Source: Megamerina dolium
Taxonomy: Eukaryota > Arthropoda > Insecta > Diptera > Megamerinidae
Assembly: GCA_963854835.1 (NCBI GenBank)
Contig: OY978526.1
Span: forward strand, 71,892,418 to 71,956,417
Direction: 5' to 3'
Length of the DNA stretch: 64,000 bases
Each line of letters opens with the position of its first letter. Positions within the stretch are counted from its first letter, which is position 1. The position numbers and the translations under genes are program-made. The notes below the pieces were generated by a model, which saw only the letters and a program-made list of their open reading frames with translations, was not told the DNA's origin and searched no databases. Below are positions 11,085 through 21,960 of this stretch, one piece after another.

Positions 11085-11660
11085 AATTGGCTTTATTGGA
11101 AAGATAATTCTATGCAATTAGTGTTTGAATATAATTTCTGGCATATGGTCGCCGCGACTGGCTCGAATGTGGCGTAATCTGTAAACTCGATTTTCGGTTG
11201 CTTTTTCAAGCAACTGCGGTCTAATCTCGGCAATAGTTCGCTCAATGTTGTCTTGCAAATCATACCACGCAATTGCGGAATCAAATAGTCAGTCGTCATG
11301 GTTCTGTAGCGAACGCCATTGACGGTTACGGTATTATCTGCCGCGTTTTTAAAGAAGTATGGAGCACCAGGCCATAAACCGCACCAAACAGTAAGTTTTT
11401 GTGGATGTAATGGTGCCTGAAGAATTTCTTGTGGATTGCCTTCACTCCAAATCCGACAATTTTGCTTGTTCACATACCCATTGAGCCAACAATGAGCTTC
11501 CTCAATGAATAAAATTGGCAATCCTGTAGCGATCTTTGAGTTTGGAAGACAGAACTACGATTTTCGTAAAAAAATTTTAATATTTGCAAGCGTTGTTGCA
11601 GTGTCAATTGGATTTTGGGTTAACAAATTTGATAACTGTTATACCGTTTGATCCATATCG
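11085..11660 (-). pseudogene. DD41D transposase relic with internal deletion
   Basis: Minus-strand frame with NGYVNKQNCRIW, HPQKLTVWCGLW and NTVTVNGVRYRTMTTDYL, the same family as the copy at 1-784. The first catalytic motif reads FIEEAHC instead of FSDEAHF, so the Asp is replaced. About 50 codons upstream (11570-11640) a fragment reading IQLTLQQRLQILKFFYENR looks like a transposase N-terminus, which implies that the DNA-binding region between was deleted. The second and third Asp motifs are unreadable. Inactive. Confidence 0.75.
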
Positions 11661-12824
11661 GAAACTGCGACACTAGAAAAGCACCCGTTATTAATATACT
11701 CGAGTATCAAAAACCCAATCGCCAAAAAAAGAATATCGTAAATCATACTATGCCCCGTAGAAAAGTTGCAGAAGAATATTAGAATGTTCATTTTCTCAAA
11801 TTCCCTTTAATTGTCTTTTTCTTCTTTATACTACTCCTTGGAATGTTTATTAATTTGCTTTCATCAGTATTGACAACATTTCATATTAGAGTGATTGGTT
11901 GGGTAGAGTGATTGGCTGACTGATTGATTGATGATTAAATTGCGTTGTGTTGTATTGATGAGTAAGAGCAAGTGCGTCGCTTTATTAATTGTGTGTGTTT
12001 CGAGAGGTGGAAAATAATATAAATGAGGTTAATTTTTTTTTCCTTGATATACATATTTATAAAGTTAGTAAAGGGAGAGAAAGTACTGTAATTTCAATTT
12101 GAAGGCCACCATACCCAGAAAGGCTGTAAAACCTATTTATTAAGATCAGCCTTGTAATTTGGACCAAAATTAAGTTATATGTATTTTTAAAAAAAAAAAT
12201 GAATTTCGTTTTTGGAATTTGGCTATTTGAGCTGAGCTCCCCTAAACCTTAGTTAGACATAATCTGCAACTGAATTTTTCGATTGTGCACAATTCCCATT
12301 ATACGTACATATATAATTTATCGAGAATTGACAAATCAATATTTGTTGAAAATAAAAAGCGCAAAATGTTTCTACATAGTCTGTTTGTATGATTCTGAGG
12401 GTCCTGGGTACACAGATAGCAGATATGATGTTGTTAATGACATGGTTTGATGTGTTTGTTTGTCTTTTATAATACAATTGAAGACGATTGAAGGGGATGA
12501 CTGAATGGCTGCTACGTTAGTTGGCAAATTGGCTGACTTGATATGTGTCTGTGTGTATTGCTATTGGCACAATGACTGACAATGAGAGACAGTGTGTTCG
12601 GTTAGCTGGCCAGTTAATGTTTTGTCTGTGCGCACATCAGCATCCAAATCATTTTCATATTGCTCTCTTGATGATGTATTTTGGCGCATATTTTTTTTTG
12701 TTTTCTTTTTGTTTTGCTTCTTTTTTATTACCTTTTTATATATGGTATAAGGAGCTTGTGCTTTCGTTTGTAACATCGAATGCATATATTATTGATAAGA
12801 ATCAGAATCTGAGTAGGTTTTGAT
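11661..12824. other. AT-rich intronic DNA
   Basis: No repeats, exons or transposase motifs seen. Contains an A run near 12189 and T-rich tracts at 12690-12740. Confidence 0.4.
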
Positions 12825-14075
12825 ATGTCTATCCGTCTGTCTGCCTGTCTGTTCGCACGATATCTGCCGTCAAGCTGAAAATTCACCAACGAGTGGACAA
12901 TCACTACTACTTCCCATACAAAAGTATGCTTTCAAATGTAAGATTTTGCACTTTATACGTGAAAATTTGAAGTTATCAACTTGAAACTCGGTACAAACTA
13001 TTACATTTATTCAAATAAGAGTGAGCTGGAAATGGGCTTAATTGGATGAAAAGCAGCACCCCTACCTCTCATACAAAAGTAAGTAAGTTTTCACATTTTG
13101 TGCACGAAAATATTAAGTTATTAAAATAAAACTTGCTATAAATGACTATATTTATTCAAATAAGAGTGAGCTCGAAAATGGGCAGAATCGGGTGAAAAGT
13201 ACGCCTACCTCCCATACAAAAGTATGTTTTCGAGTGTAATTTCTCGCGCTTTGCGCAAGAAAATATAATGATATTAAGATGAAACTTGCTACAAATTATT
13301 ATATTTATTCAAATAAGAACGAGCCCGAAAATGGGCACAATCGATTCAAAAGTACGCTAATCTCCCATGCAAAAGTATGTTTTCCGGTGTATGTTTTCAT
13401 ACTTTGTACACGAAAATATACAGTTTTTAAGATGAAACTTGCTACAAACTATTATATTTATTTAAATGAAAGCGAGCCCGAAAATGGGCACAATTGGGTG
13501 AAAATGACGCCTACCTCCCATACAAAAGTATGTTTTCGGGTGTAAATTTTCGCACTTTGCAGACGAAAATATAGAGATATTAAGATGAAACTTGTTATAT
13601 ATTTAGTCAAATAAGCGCGAGATCGAATATGGGCAGAATCGGCAAAAAAGTGCGCCTACCTCCCATACAAAAGTATGTTTTCGGGTGTAAGTTTTCATAC
13701 TTTGTGCACGAAAATATATAGTTATTATGATGAAACTTGCTAGAAATGATTATATTTATTCAAATAAGAGCGAGCCCAAAAATGGGCACAATCGATTCAA
13801 AAGTACGCCTACCTTCCATACAAAAGTATGTTTTCGAGTGTAAATTTTCTCACTTTGCAGACGAAAATATAGAGATATTAAGATGAAACTTGTTATATAT
13901 TTAGTCAAATAAGCGCGAGATCGAATATGGGCAGAATCGGCTGAAAAGTGCGCCTACCTCCCATACAAAAGTATGTTTTTAACTGCATTTTTTCACACTT
14001 TGCGCACGAAATTGTGAAATTATTACGCTGAAACTTGGTACATACGAGTTTATTTACTAATTAATAAAGGAATAT
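12825..14075 (+). repeat. GTCY-headed repeat with tandem array of about 150-bp units
   Basis: A short GTCT/GTCC-rich head (CCGTCTGTCTGCCTGTCTG, then TTCGCACGATA) is followed by units carrying CCTACCTCCCATACAAAAGT. That motif starts near 13208, 13354, 13509, 13652, 13806 and 13950, so the spacing alternates between about 145 and 154. A longer block beginning GACGAAAATATAGAGATATT recurs at 13562 and 13860, 298 bases apart, so pairs of units have been copied together. The same head and core occur at 14.9-19.5, 34.5-36.1 and 49.4-50.6 kb. Short peptides read across it are by-products of the repeat. Confidence 0.85.
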
Positions 14076-14929
14076 TTAATATAAAAATCCCTAGGAAGCG
14101 AATTGAATTTGAAATGTCTTGCTCTCTTACCTGTTCATTCATTGGTGTTGGTCTTGACAGATTGACAGAACACTTGAGCGCCAATTTGAACTGCAATTGC
14201 GAAAGATTGAGTTGAAGTGCAACTCAAAGACGACGTAACAAAGTATGAACAAGGTGAGAAATATTCTGCCTTTGTTGATGTATTCATTGTGTGCGCAGAA
14301 TTTTTCAGACATCAAGTTTCAGTTGGCGCTGAATTATTTTATCGGTTCAGACCATTATACGAAATTTTCAGCTGCTATTTGTATGTCTACATATTTACCA
14401 ACGCAGACATGCTTAAGTATTTTTATTGTTGCTGGATATTTGTATTTATTTTGTCCATCAGTTGGTCGATGCTATGTCATCTGGTCTCTTTTCTGTTCAT
14501 GTCTACACTGTGCATTTCTTGTCATTGTTTTTACTGATGCAGTTATCATGCTGCTGCTATTGTTGTAGCACTAGCTGATTTTCTCTCTTCGTACTCTAAC
14601 TTTATAGTTACTTGTACCGAAGCTAAATAAAAATGGATTACCGATAATGTGTAAATGCACAAATGTGCATTATCTGATTTTCTTCTTTTCCAAATAGCTA
14701 TGCCACGTATATACTATAAATAGAGTAATTCCATTGTTTCCATCCATTTCTTTACATACAGAAGTTGTATTTGCAGTCTATTAAGGCTGGATGAGTACAT
14801 ATTTTATTTATGGGAACAATGCAATAAAGCAATGTTGCCAATTTTCCGTAAGAGATGTGGGAATGACATATTTTTTGGATTACAGCATGCAAGTGAAGTT
14901 GTTGGGGATATTTCCACTCATGTTTTTTT
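14076..14929. other. Intronic DNA between two repeat copies
   Basis: Open frames of about 106 codons occur at 14217-14568 but have no family resemblance, no plausible splice context and Phe/Cys/Tyr-rich composition typical of T-rich DNA. Nothing supported. Confidence 0.35.
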
Positions 14930-15346
14930 TTCTACCCTCAACCGAAGGGATATATTCATTTTGATAAGATATCTGTAACCACTTGAAGGAAGTCCTGGAG
15001 ATACGGAAGAACATATATATTATTGACAGCATCCCCTATAAATTTGCTCTAGCGATGCCGGTCCGTTCGTACGTCTGTTTATCTGTCATATGGCTGGTAC
15101 GCACCATATTTTCAACAAATGTTGAGATATTTCAAGGAAATTTGGCGTAACTATCCATAATCCAAGAGTACCGACGTTATTGATTGATGTTGAGATATTT
15201 CTACTGAATATGGCGCAATTACATATGGCCCAAGAATACGGACTCTATTGATCGATCAACTGCCATGCTCACACGAATTAATTGAAAAGACTGTCGTCAG
15301 AATTTTTAATGAATATAATCCGATCTAACTCACTTAATATTGCATC

Positions 15347-16177
15347 TAGAAGAGCAACGCTATTAATTTTGTAGTGCGTAACAATTTCACAAGAAATGGG
15401 CGAGTCTAGCCCACTATTTATAGCGACTCTCATGCAGGGGCACGCACTTAAAAAATTTAAATCGTTATAATATAGACTGCAGTCTTAGGACAACCATATT
15501 TGTCACGACGATGGATGATCCACGACCTCCGTTTAACGGAATTGCCATAAGGGATTTTCAAAAAATTTCCAACCGCCATAACATATGCGGTGTTCGACCA
15601 TAAAACAAAATATGTGGCACTTATAGGTCCCGAAAATCTTTTGAAATCCAGTAAAGTAGGATCTATTTTAAACATCCTTATGGATATTGGACTTAGAGAT
15701 ACACTCTAGGACAAAGATGGGCTGCAAAATAGATCTAGGGTCGCAGTGATAGATAACCCTTAAATAATAATATAGGCCCGGAAGAGCCTTTTGGCCGACT
15801 CTCTTTTCCAATACTGTTGTGCGTGTTAAATTTTGGACAGTATTGGACAGGGCATAACCCTCGTGACATCACTTTTGTCACAGAGCTCCTTTATAAGGAT
15901 TTTTCATGGCAAATTGTTACTGCCGGAAGATTTGCTAATTACTTGCCGACAGGTGGGTAACGTTCGAAAGAAAAATCTTTTCGATATTACAGATCAGAAA
16001 GCCACTGAGCTACGACACCCGAGAGTATATCACTCTAGATGACCATATTTGGCATATACCTTCTCATTTAAGGGAGAAATAATTTTGGAAGGAATGGGCG
16101 ATCCACGATCTCTATTTAATATAGCTTCCATACAATGACGTTAAATTTTATAAAATTTGAACTGCCTTACTTATATA
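15347..16177 (+). repeat. Duplicated block, left copy (831 bp)
   Basis: Runs from TAGAAGAGCAACGC to TTATATA at the Tc1 left edge. It is nearly identical to 17830-18632 over its whole length, including the SINE inside, with scattered substitutions and a 24-28 bp difference near the SINE head. Confidence 0.93.
15770..16022 (-). repeat. tRNA-derived SINE, copy 3 (A-type tail, damaged head)
   Basis: Minus copy with GGCCCGGAAGAGCC tail, GTGACATCACTTTTGTCACA, GGCAAATTGTTACTGCCGG and GAAAGAAAAATCTTTTCGAT landmarks. The B-box part of the head is missing; the A-box side remains as AGCCACTGAGCTACG. Confidence 0.75.
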
Positions 16178-17829
16178 CAGTGGCTCCCAGCTTATTTCGT
16201 ACAGTGACAGTTTAAAAATTGCTGCAGTCGTAATTCCTAATATAGCAAAAATTTGAACAAAATATAAATGCCATTTTAGAAAGGAAGGTTTGTTTTTTAT
16301 TTTCCAAAATTTACTTTTTCAAAATTTTAGTGTTTGACACTATAAAAAAATAAAATAAGAAAAAAAATAGGAAAATTCATGTCACAGCTTATTTCGTACA
16401 GTCTCTTTAAGTTCAAACTAAAAACAAAGTAAGTTGATTTTAATATTTAGTTGACATCCCTTAGCGTTAATGACAGCCTGGAGTCTATTTGGCATTGAAT
16501 CCACCAATTTTTGAGTGATGTCTGGTGTGATTTTTTTCCATTCTTCCATCAGTACCTTCTTTAGGTCTTGCTTATTAGAAATCTTGTGTGTTCTTATTTT
16601 ATTGTCCAAAATAGACCAAAGATTTTCAATCACATTCATGTCAGGTGACTGTGGTGGTGGAGACATCAAGTGTGGGCAGTTCCAAATAAGCCAAGATTGC
16701 ACAATCCCAGATTTATGTTTTGGGTCATTATCTTGGTAATACCGAAATTCTTCCCGCAAACCCAGTTTGTCTGCACTTTGAAGTAAATTGTTTTTCAGAA
16801 TCTCGAGGTACTTCATTTTGTCCATTGTTCCCTCAATAAAAACCAATTCACCTACTCCGGCTGCTGACATACAGGCCCAAACCATCACGCTACCGCCACC
16901 ATGCTTCACTGTGGGCTTAAGGTTCTCCTTGTTTAGCTCGGTATTAGCTTTACGCCAAACATATGACATTCCGTCCGAGCCAAAAATATTAAACTTAGAC
17001 TCATCCGCGAAAATAACGGTATTCCAGAACGCAGGAGTATTAATAATATGCTCTTTGGCGAAGTCAAGTCGGCGTTGTATATTCATTTTCGAAATGAATG
17101 GTTTCTTTCGGGCTACTCGACCGTTCAAGTCATGATTGCGCAGCACACGTCGGACAGTTTCAGCACTGGATGATTTTCCTATTTCACGCTGAACCTCTGC
17201 AGCCAACTTCGGAGCGGATAACTTTGGATTTTTCTTAATTTTTCGTACAATATAACGCTCGTCTGATGCGTTGAAAATCTTATTAGGTGCTTCTCTGCCC
17301 TTGTTCTCCAACCGATTTTCGCGAACGAAGCGTTGAATGATGTATTGGACAGTTGAGGCACTTAAATTTGTCAATTCAGCAATTTTTCGCACACTCTGAC
17401 CTTTCCTAAAATGGTTAATTACCAGTTTACGCTGTTCCATCGTTGTACGATGACCCATAAAGCTAAATGTTTAATTTACAGCACTTTAACTATTTAAAAT
17501 AATAATAATAAAAATTGTTATAATAGTTAAAAAGGTCCAAAAACTCATACAATTCAAAAAAACTTTGTAACTGCGCGGCAGAATGAAACTTACTTACATT
17601 GAAGTTTGTGTACGAAATAAGATGTGAGCTGAAAATCAGCTGATCAATAGTTTTTCTCTCTCGCATAACAAAAAGAAAAATTTTTGGGGTTCCCCGTTTT
17701 CTTATTAGGTTTACTAAACACATACACAGACATCTACATTCAAAACTTATCGATAAGTTTTTTAGTTTCGATGTTACAGCCATGTACATAAAAATATATA
17801 CACTGTACGAAATAAGCTGTGAGCCACTG
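16178..17829 (-). mobile_element. Tc1-type transposon, complete, 1652 bp, IR/DR ends
   Basis: Flanked by TA on both sides (16176-16177, 17830-17831). The outer ends CAGTGGCTCCCAGCTTATTT and, in complement, CAGTGGCTCACAGCTTATTT differ at one position, and the match continues through CGTACAGT. A second copy of the core, CACAGCTTATTTCGTACAGT, lies about 200 bp inside the left end (16383-16402), and a degenerate one (TGTACGAAATAAGATGTGAG) at 17608-17627. This is the paired direct-repeat (IR/DR) layout of elements such as Sleeping Beauty and Minos. It carries one transposase gene on the minus strand and sits exactly at the junction of the tandem duplication. Confidence 0.95.
16418..17458 (-). CDS. 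Tc1 transposase, 346 aa, uninterrupted
   Basis: Cuts the element out by its ends and inserts it at TA. The ATG at 17458 starts MGHRTTMEQRKLVINHFRKG. A paired-type DNA-binding domain covers about residues 1-110, with helix-turn-helix parts near 21-45 and 62-105, then a basic GRVARKK linker (113-119). The DDE domain has D152 in FADESKF, D243 in YYQDNDPKHKS and E278 in DMNVIENLW, giving the DD34E spacing, and KHGGGSVMVWACMS lies between them. Length is normal for Tc1 (about 340). No frameshift or internal stop is visible, and all catalytic residues are present, so it is potentially functional. Its own terminal repeats flank it. It is the youngest-looking DNA element in the window. Confidence 0.95.
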   Translation of the reverse strand: MGHRTTMEQRKLVINHFRKGQSVRKIAELTNLSASTVQYIIQRFVRENRLENKGREAPNKIFNASDERYIVRKIKKNPKLSAPKLAAEVQREIGKSSSAETVRRVLRNHDLNGRVARKKPFISKMNIQRRLDFAKEHIINTPAFWNTVIFADESKFNIFGSDGMSYVWRKANTELNKENLKPTVKHGGGSVMVWACMSAAGVGELVFIEGTMDKMKYLEILKNNLLQSADKLGLREEFRYYQDNDPKHKSGIVQSWLIWNCPHLMSPPPQSPDMNVIENLWSILDNKIRTHKISNKQDLKKVLMEEWKKITPDITQKLVDSMPNRLQAVINAKGCQLNIKINLLCF

Positions 17830-18632
17830 TAGAAGAGCAACACTATTAATTTTGTACTGCGTAACAATTTCACAAGAAATGGGCGAGTCTAGCCCACTAT
17901 TTATAGCGACTCTCATGCAGGGGCACGCACTTAAAAAATTTAAATCGTTATAATATAGACTGCAGTCTTAGGACAACCATATTTGCCACGACGATGGATG
18001 ATCCACGACCTCCGTTTAACGGAATTGCCATAAGGGATTTTCAAAAAATTTCCAACCGCCATAACATATGCGGTGTTCGACCATAAAACAAAATATGTGG
18101 CACTTATAGGTCCCGAAAATCTTTAGAAATCCAGTAAAGTAGGATCTATTTTAAACACCCTTATGGATATTGGACTTGAAGATACACTCTAGGAAAAAGA
18201 TGGGCTGCAAAATAGATCTAGGGTCGCAGGGCTACATAACCCTTAAACAATAATATAGGCCCGGAAGAGCCTTTTGGCCGACTCTCTTTTCCAATACTGT
18301 TGTGCGTGTTAAATTTTGGACAGTATTGGACAGGGCATAACCCTTGTGACATCACTTTTGTCACAGAGCTTCTTTATAAGCATTTTTCATGGCAAATTGT
18401 TTCTGCCGAAAGATTTGCTAATTGCTTGCCGACAGGTGGGTAACGTTCGAAAGAAAAATCTTTTCTGTGCTACGACACCCGAGAGTATTTCACTCTAGAT
18501 GACCATATTTGGCATATACCTTCTCATTTAAGGGAGAAATAATTTTGGAAGGAATGGGCGATCCACGATCTATATATAGCTTCCATACAAAGACGTTAAA
18601 TTTTATAAAATTTGAACTGCCTTACTTATATA
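17830..18632 (+). repeat. Duplicated block, right copy (803 bp)
   Basis: Starts TAGAAGAGCAACAC immediately right of the Tc1 element and ends TTATATA before GCCTTCTTCG. It matches the left copy throughout and includes the same SINE. It lacks the stretch around GATATTACAGATCAG found in the left copy. Confidence 0.93.
18245..18478 (-). repeat. tRNA-derived SINE, copy 3' (duplicate of copy 3)
   Basis: Same SINE at the same internal position in the right duplicated block, so it was present before the duplication. Confidence 0.75.
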
Positions 18633-18795
18633 GCCTTCTTCGTTCAGAACAACGATATTTGACACGTAGATTAATAATGTAGGTAGAAATGATTTTGCCA
18701 GAAATTGGCGATTGGTGGTTGAATTCTTTAAAACACTAAACCTCCATAACTTACGCAGTCTTCCACCTAGAACAGCCATATTTAAAATGTAGATT

Positions 18796-19361
18796 AGAGT
18801 GCTGCAGGAATGTATTCGTTTGCATCTTCAAAACACTCTATTGATATTAGAATAGACTCTCATTCATTCATTCTCTCTAAGCAAATACGAATTTGAATGA
18901 ATAAAATAGAAATAGAATGGAATGGAGTGGAATGTTTCATTTTCATAGAATGAGTAGAATCTCAACATTTGTAAATGAAAGTAAAGCATTTGAGAGTACT
19001 CTCAGCAATCGTTTTGCTTTTCTATGTTACATTGCAATACATATGAGCAAAAACATGATGCGGTAAGACGCAGTAATAAAAATCATCAGTGCCTGTCATG
19101 AAAATTAACAACAATTATAACATACAACATACTCGTAGTACTCTCAAACTATCGTAGTACTCTCATATATTCGTTTATTTGAAGAGAAAAAGCAAATGTA
19201 TGGAATATTTCTTGTACAAGAAATGAGCGGAGTATTCTATTTGCCTAATATTTTACTCTCACTCATTCTCATTCTATTTAGATATACTCTGCAAATATTG
19301 TACATATTTTGAGAGCAAAGAGAATCATTTGAAAATCAAATACATTCTCGCAGCTCTTTAA
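18796..19361. mobile_element. Probable hAT-type MITE, 566 bp
   Basis: Ends AGAGTGCTGCAGGAATGTAT and (right, complemented) AGAGCTGCGAGAATGTAT form imperfect terminal inverted repeats. Flanking 8-mers TGTAGATT (18788-18795) and TTTAGATT (19362-19369) match at seven of eight positions, fitting a hAT target duplication. The interior has many ATTCATTC, GAGAGTACTCTC and ACTCTCA motifs and no coding frame. The superfamily is inferred from duplication length. Confidence 0.55.
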
Positions 19362-19480
19362 TTTAGATTCACATTGTAGAGATAATGTCATAGGAAATAG
19401 ATGAGCTACGCCTACTATTTAATATAGCTCCCATACAAAGTCGTCGATTTTTAAACATTTTAAATCCACCATTCACATTG

Positions 19481-19942
19481 TAGGGAAAAATATCGAACCT
19501 TTTTTCAATAAATTTTAATCAAAGTTTCCTTTTAACGATTCAGAATGAGATTACATTATAGTTAGCTGTGGATTGGAAATACAATATGTTGGAAAATGCT
19601 AGGTGGATTTAATAATACCTAAGTATAGTATATTTTTTGAACTTGTAAATTACATTTTAATTATATTAATTGCTACTTTTAAACTAGTTTGTAATAATAT
19701 GAAGAAAGATATTCTCTATGCCATTTACACTCGCGTGCATACACACACATAACATTTATGAAAATCGACAACAGCGCCCCACATTGTGGTGCTTAAGTAA
19801 TAAATACGATACTCGTTTATAAGCACATGTACGTACCTACACAGATGCACATTCATAAATACTTGGTTGTGATGTACTCAGTCAGCTAGCTACATATGTA
19901 TGCTCGAAAAAGGCGAAGAGACAAAACAAAATATGAACATAA
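19481..19942. other. AT-rich intronic DNA
   Basis: Nothing recognised apart from short CA runs near 19740. Confidence 0.35.
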
Positions 19943-20144
19943 TGCTGCAACTAGCCACCGACGTAGCGTACGTACGTACCGCCCGTACGTAAGAACATAC
20001 AAAATTGCATTGATTTTCTCCGCTACGAGCAACGTCTACGTCACCGTCATACGGTGGTGAGTTTTCATTAACACGACATTCCCATAAGATAGGTCGTGTC
20101 GGCTGACACGTTCTACGTTTTTACGTCGGTGGCTAGTTGCAGCA
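19943..20144. mobile_element. Small MITE, 202 bp, perfect 23-bp terminal inverted repeats
   Basis: The left end TGCTGCAACTAGCCACCGAC continues to ACGTA and is repeated exactly in reverse at the right end (20122-20144). TAA flanks both sides (19940-19942, 20145-20147), fitting the TWA target of PIF/Harbinger elements. The interior is full of ACGTACGT-type palindromes and CACCGTCATACGGTGGTG. It has no coding capacity, so an unlinked transposase must have moved it. Confidence 0.85.
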
Positions 20145-20380
20145 TAAAAAAGCCGGCATTTTTCGCAAACTCATAATACATAGATATTGTTGTATGTAGT
20201 ATGTTGCTATAATAAAAAACAATAACAAGAAGAATGACGAAAATTTCAAAATATGTATGTTTGCTCTTTCGTATTTCATTTCTTCTTATGTTTGTGTTTA
20301 TGTATTTAAACAAACAACAAGTACCTAGTACTACATACACACATGTATGATATGCACCAAGTGCTTGCCAAGCAATGTCT

Positions 20381-20415
20381 CTCTCTCTCTCTCTCTCTCG
20401 CTCTTTCTCACACTG
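20381..20415. repeat. (TC)n microsatellite
   Basis: About 22 bases of TC followed by GCTCTTTCTCACAC. Confidence 0.9.
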
Positions 20416-20859
20416 TATATTGTGCTACCCAAGTTCCATGAGACAGGGTTGCTGTTAACCATCGAATACATGCATATGTTCATATGTATGTATATTATTT
20501 AATGTTTTTTTCTTTTTTTCTTCTTTTTCTTTTTCGCATATTGCTTATACATAATACATAATTTAATTCTAGTTATGATGGTGTGTCTGAATGTATTGCT
20601 GTGATATAATTTCAGATTTTATTAGTATTATATTTATTTATTTATTTATTGTTGTCGTTTTGTGTATTTTATTTTATTGTGGTTTTCTTCTTTCTAACTC
20701 TTTACAATCGTGACAATGTAGTCATGACTGATGAATGACGCGTATTTATTATTTATTGTTGTTTAAACTGAAAATAAACTACTAAGGCAAAAGCTGTGGT
20801 AACACCAAAATATGGATACTCTATAATAAGATAAAACACATTTTTTATGTGTGAAAAAT
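20416..20859. other. T-rich intronic DNA
   Basis: Simple-sequence T/TTC tract at 20505-20540 and TTTA repeats near 20630-20650. Nothing else seen. Confidence 0.4.
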
Positions 20860-21960
20860 CTAAAAACTTACATACGAAAACTGTTTTTTTGTATGAGTAC
20901 TAGATTTGGTGTTTATCCGTTAAAGCTGATTTTTAAAATTTGCTTTCATCTGGTTAAAATAACTTCTAGTGCCAAGTTTCACTTCGATAGTTTTATATTT
21001 ATGTGTAGTAAAGTATGACAATATATGTTCGAAAACATATTTTTACATGGTAGGTAGGCATGGTTTTCATATGACCACATCCATTGTTTAGCTCATCCAT
21101 TCGTTGGTCAAAATAATACACATTTACCAAATTTCACCTCAATAGCTTTATATTTATGTGCGTAAAGTCGGAAAATATATGTTCGAAAACATATTTTTGT
21201 ATGGGAGGTAGGCGCGGCTTTCATAGGACTACATCTATTGTTCAGCACATCCATTCGTTGGTCAAAATAATACACATTTACCAAATTTCACCTCAATAGC
21301 TTTATATTTATGTGCATAAAGTCGGAAAATATATGTTCGAAAACATGTTTTTGTATGGGAGGTAGTGCTAGTTTTGGTCGGATTACGTTTGTTCTTGAGC
21401 TCATCTGTTTGCTGGTAAAAATAACATAATGTACCCAGTTTCAGTTCGATACCGTTATAATAACCTGCGCAAAGTCTAAAAATATATGTACGAAAACATA
21501 CTTTTGTATGGGAAGTAGGCATGGCTTAAATATTATTATCTCCATCTCCGTTCTACCAACTCAGCTATGGGTGATGCATGAATGCATTTTTTTTTATACA
21601 TTTCAATTTTTTTTTCACTTGCATTCATTTAGAAATATAGAGAGAATATTGAATATTCTACCAAACCAGCTTATGGATGGTAAAAATATTCAAAATTTGT
21701 AGTATTGAAAGCGTTTGTATTTACATTTCAATGTTTTTTGCGTTCTTGCGTTCATTTTGTATGGGAAATAGGGAGCAATTATGTTCGAAGGAAATATTGG
21801 AGATGAGAAATTAATGGGGCTCAGTCATACATGCTATAGGAGTGATTCCTCGTAAGCTATAGGTGTATTTGTCGATTTTAAGATATTTTTGAATTCAATT
21901 TGCATTTGGTGGGAATAGTGGTCAAGTATGATCGAAGCAAATACGGGTCATTCATACATT
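20860..21960 (-). repeat. Tandem array of about 150-bp units, minus orientation
   Basis: The core TTTTGTATGGGAGGTAGGC (complement of GCCTACCTCCCATACAAAA) recurs near 21050, 21196, 21350 and 21503, spaced about 146-154, each followed by AAATTTCACCTCAATAGC-like sequence. From about 21720 to 21960 there are units with TTTTGTATGGGAAATAGGGA and TTTGTCGATTTT that resemble the array at 52.8-54 kb. Related to the 12.8-14.1 kb array. Confidence 0.75.

Larger units (their letters stand above)
14930..19480 (+). repeat. GTCY-headed repeat copy, expanded by nested insertions and a duplication
   Basis: Starts with CTACCCTCAACCGAAGGGAT and a degraded GTCC/GTCT head near 15060-15095, then units with GAGTCTAGCCCACTATTTAT and CCCATACAAAG, matching the copies at 34.5 and 49.4 kb. 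It is interrupted by a SINE, a Tc1 element sitting between two copies of an approximately 800-bp block, and a MITE at 18.8 kb. Boundaries are approximate. Confidence 0.75.

Noticed and set aside
13279..13545. 88-codon ORF with an internally repeated peptide
   Set aside because: The repeat in the peptide comes from the 150-bp DNA units; it is broken in other units.
14217..14568. Two overlapping 106-codon ORFs as exons
   Set aside because: Phe/Tyr/Cys-rich products of T-rich DNA, no splice sites or family resemblance.
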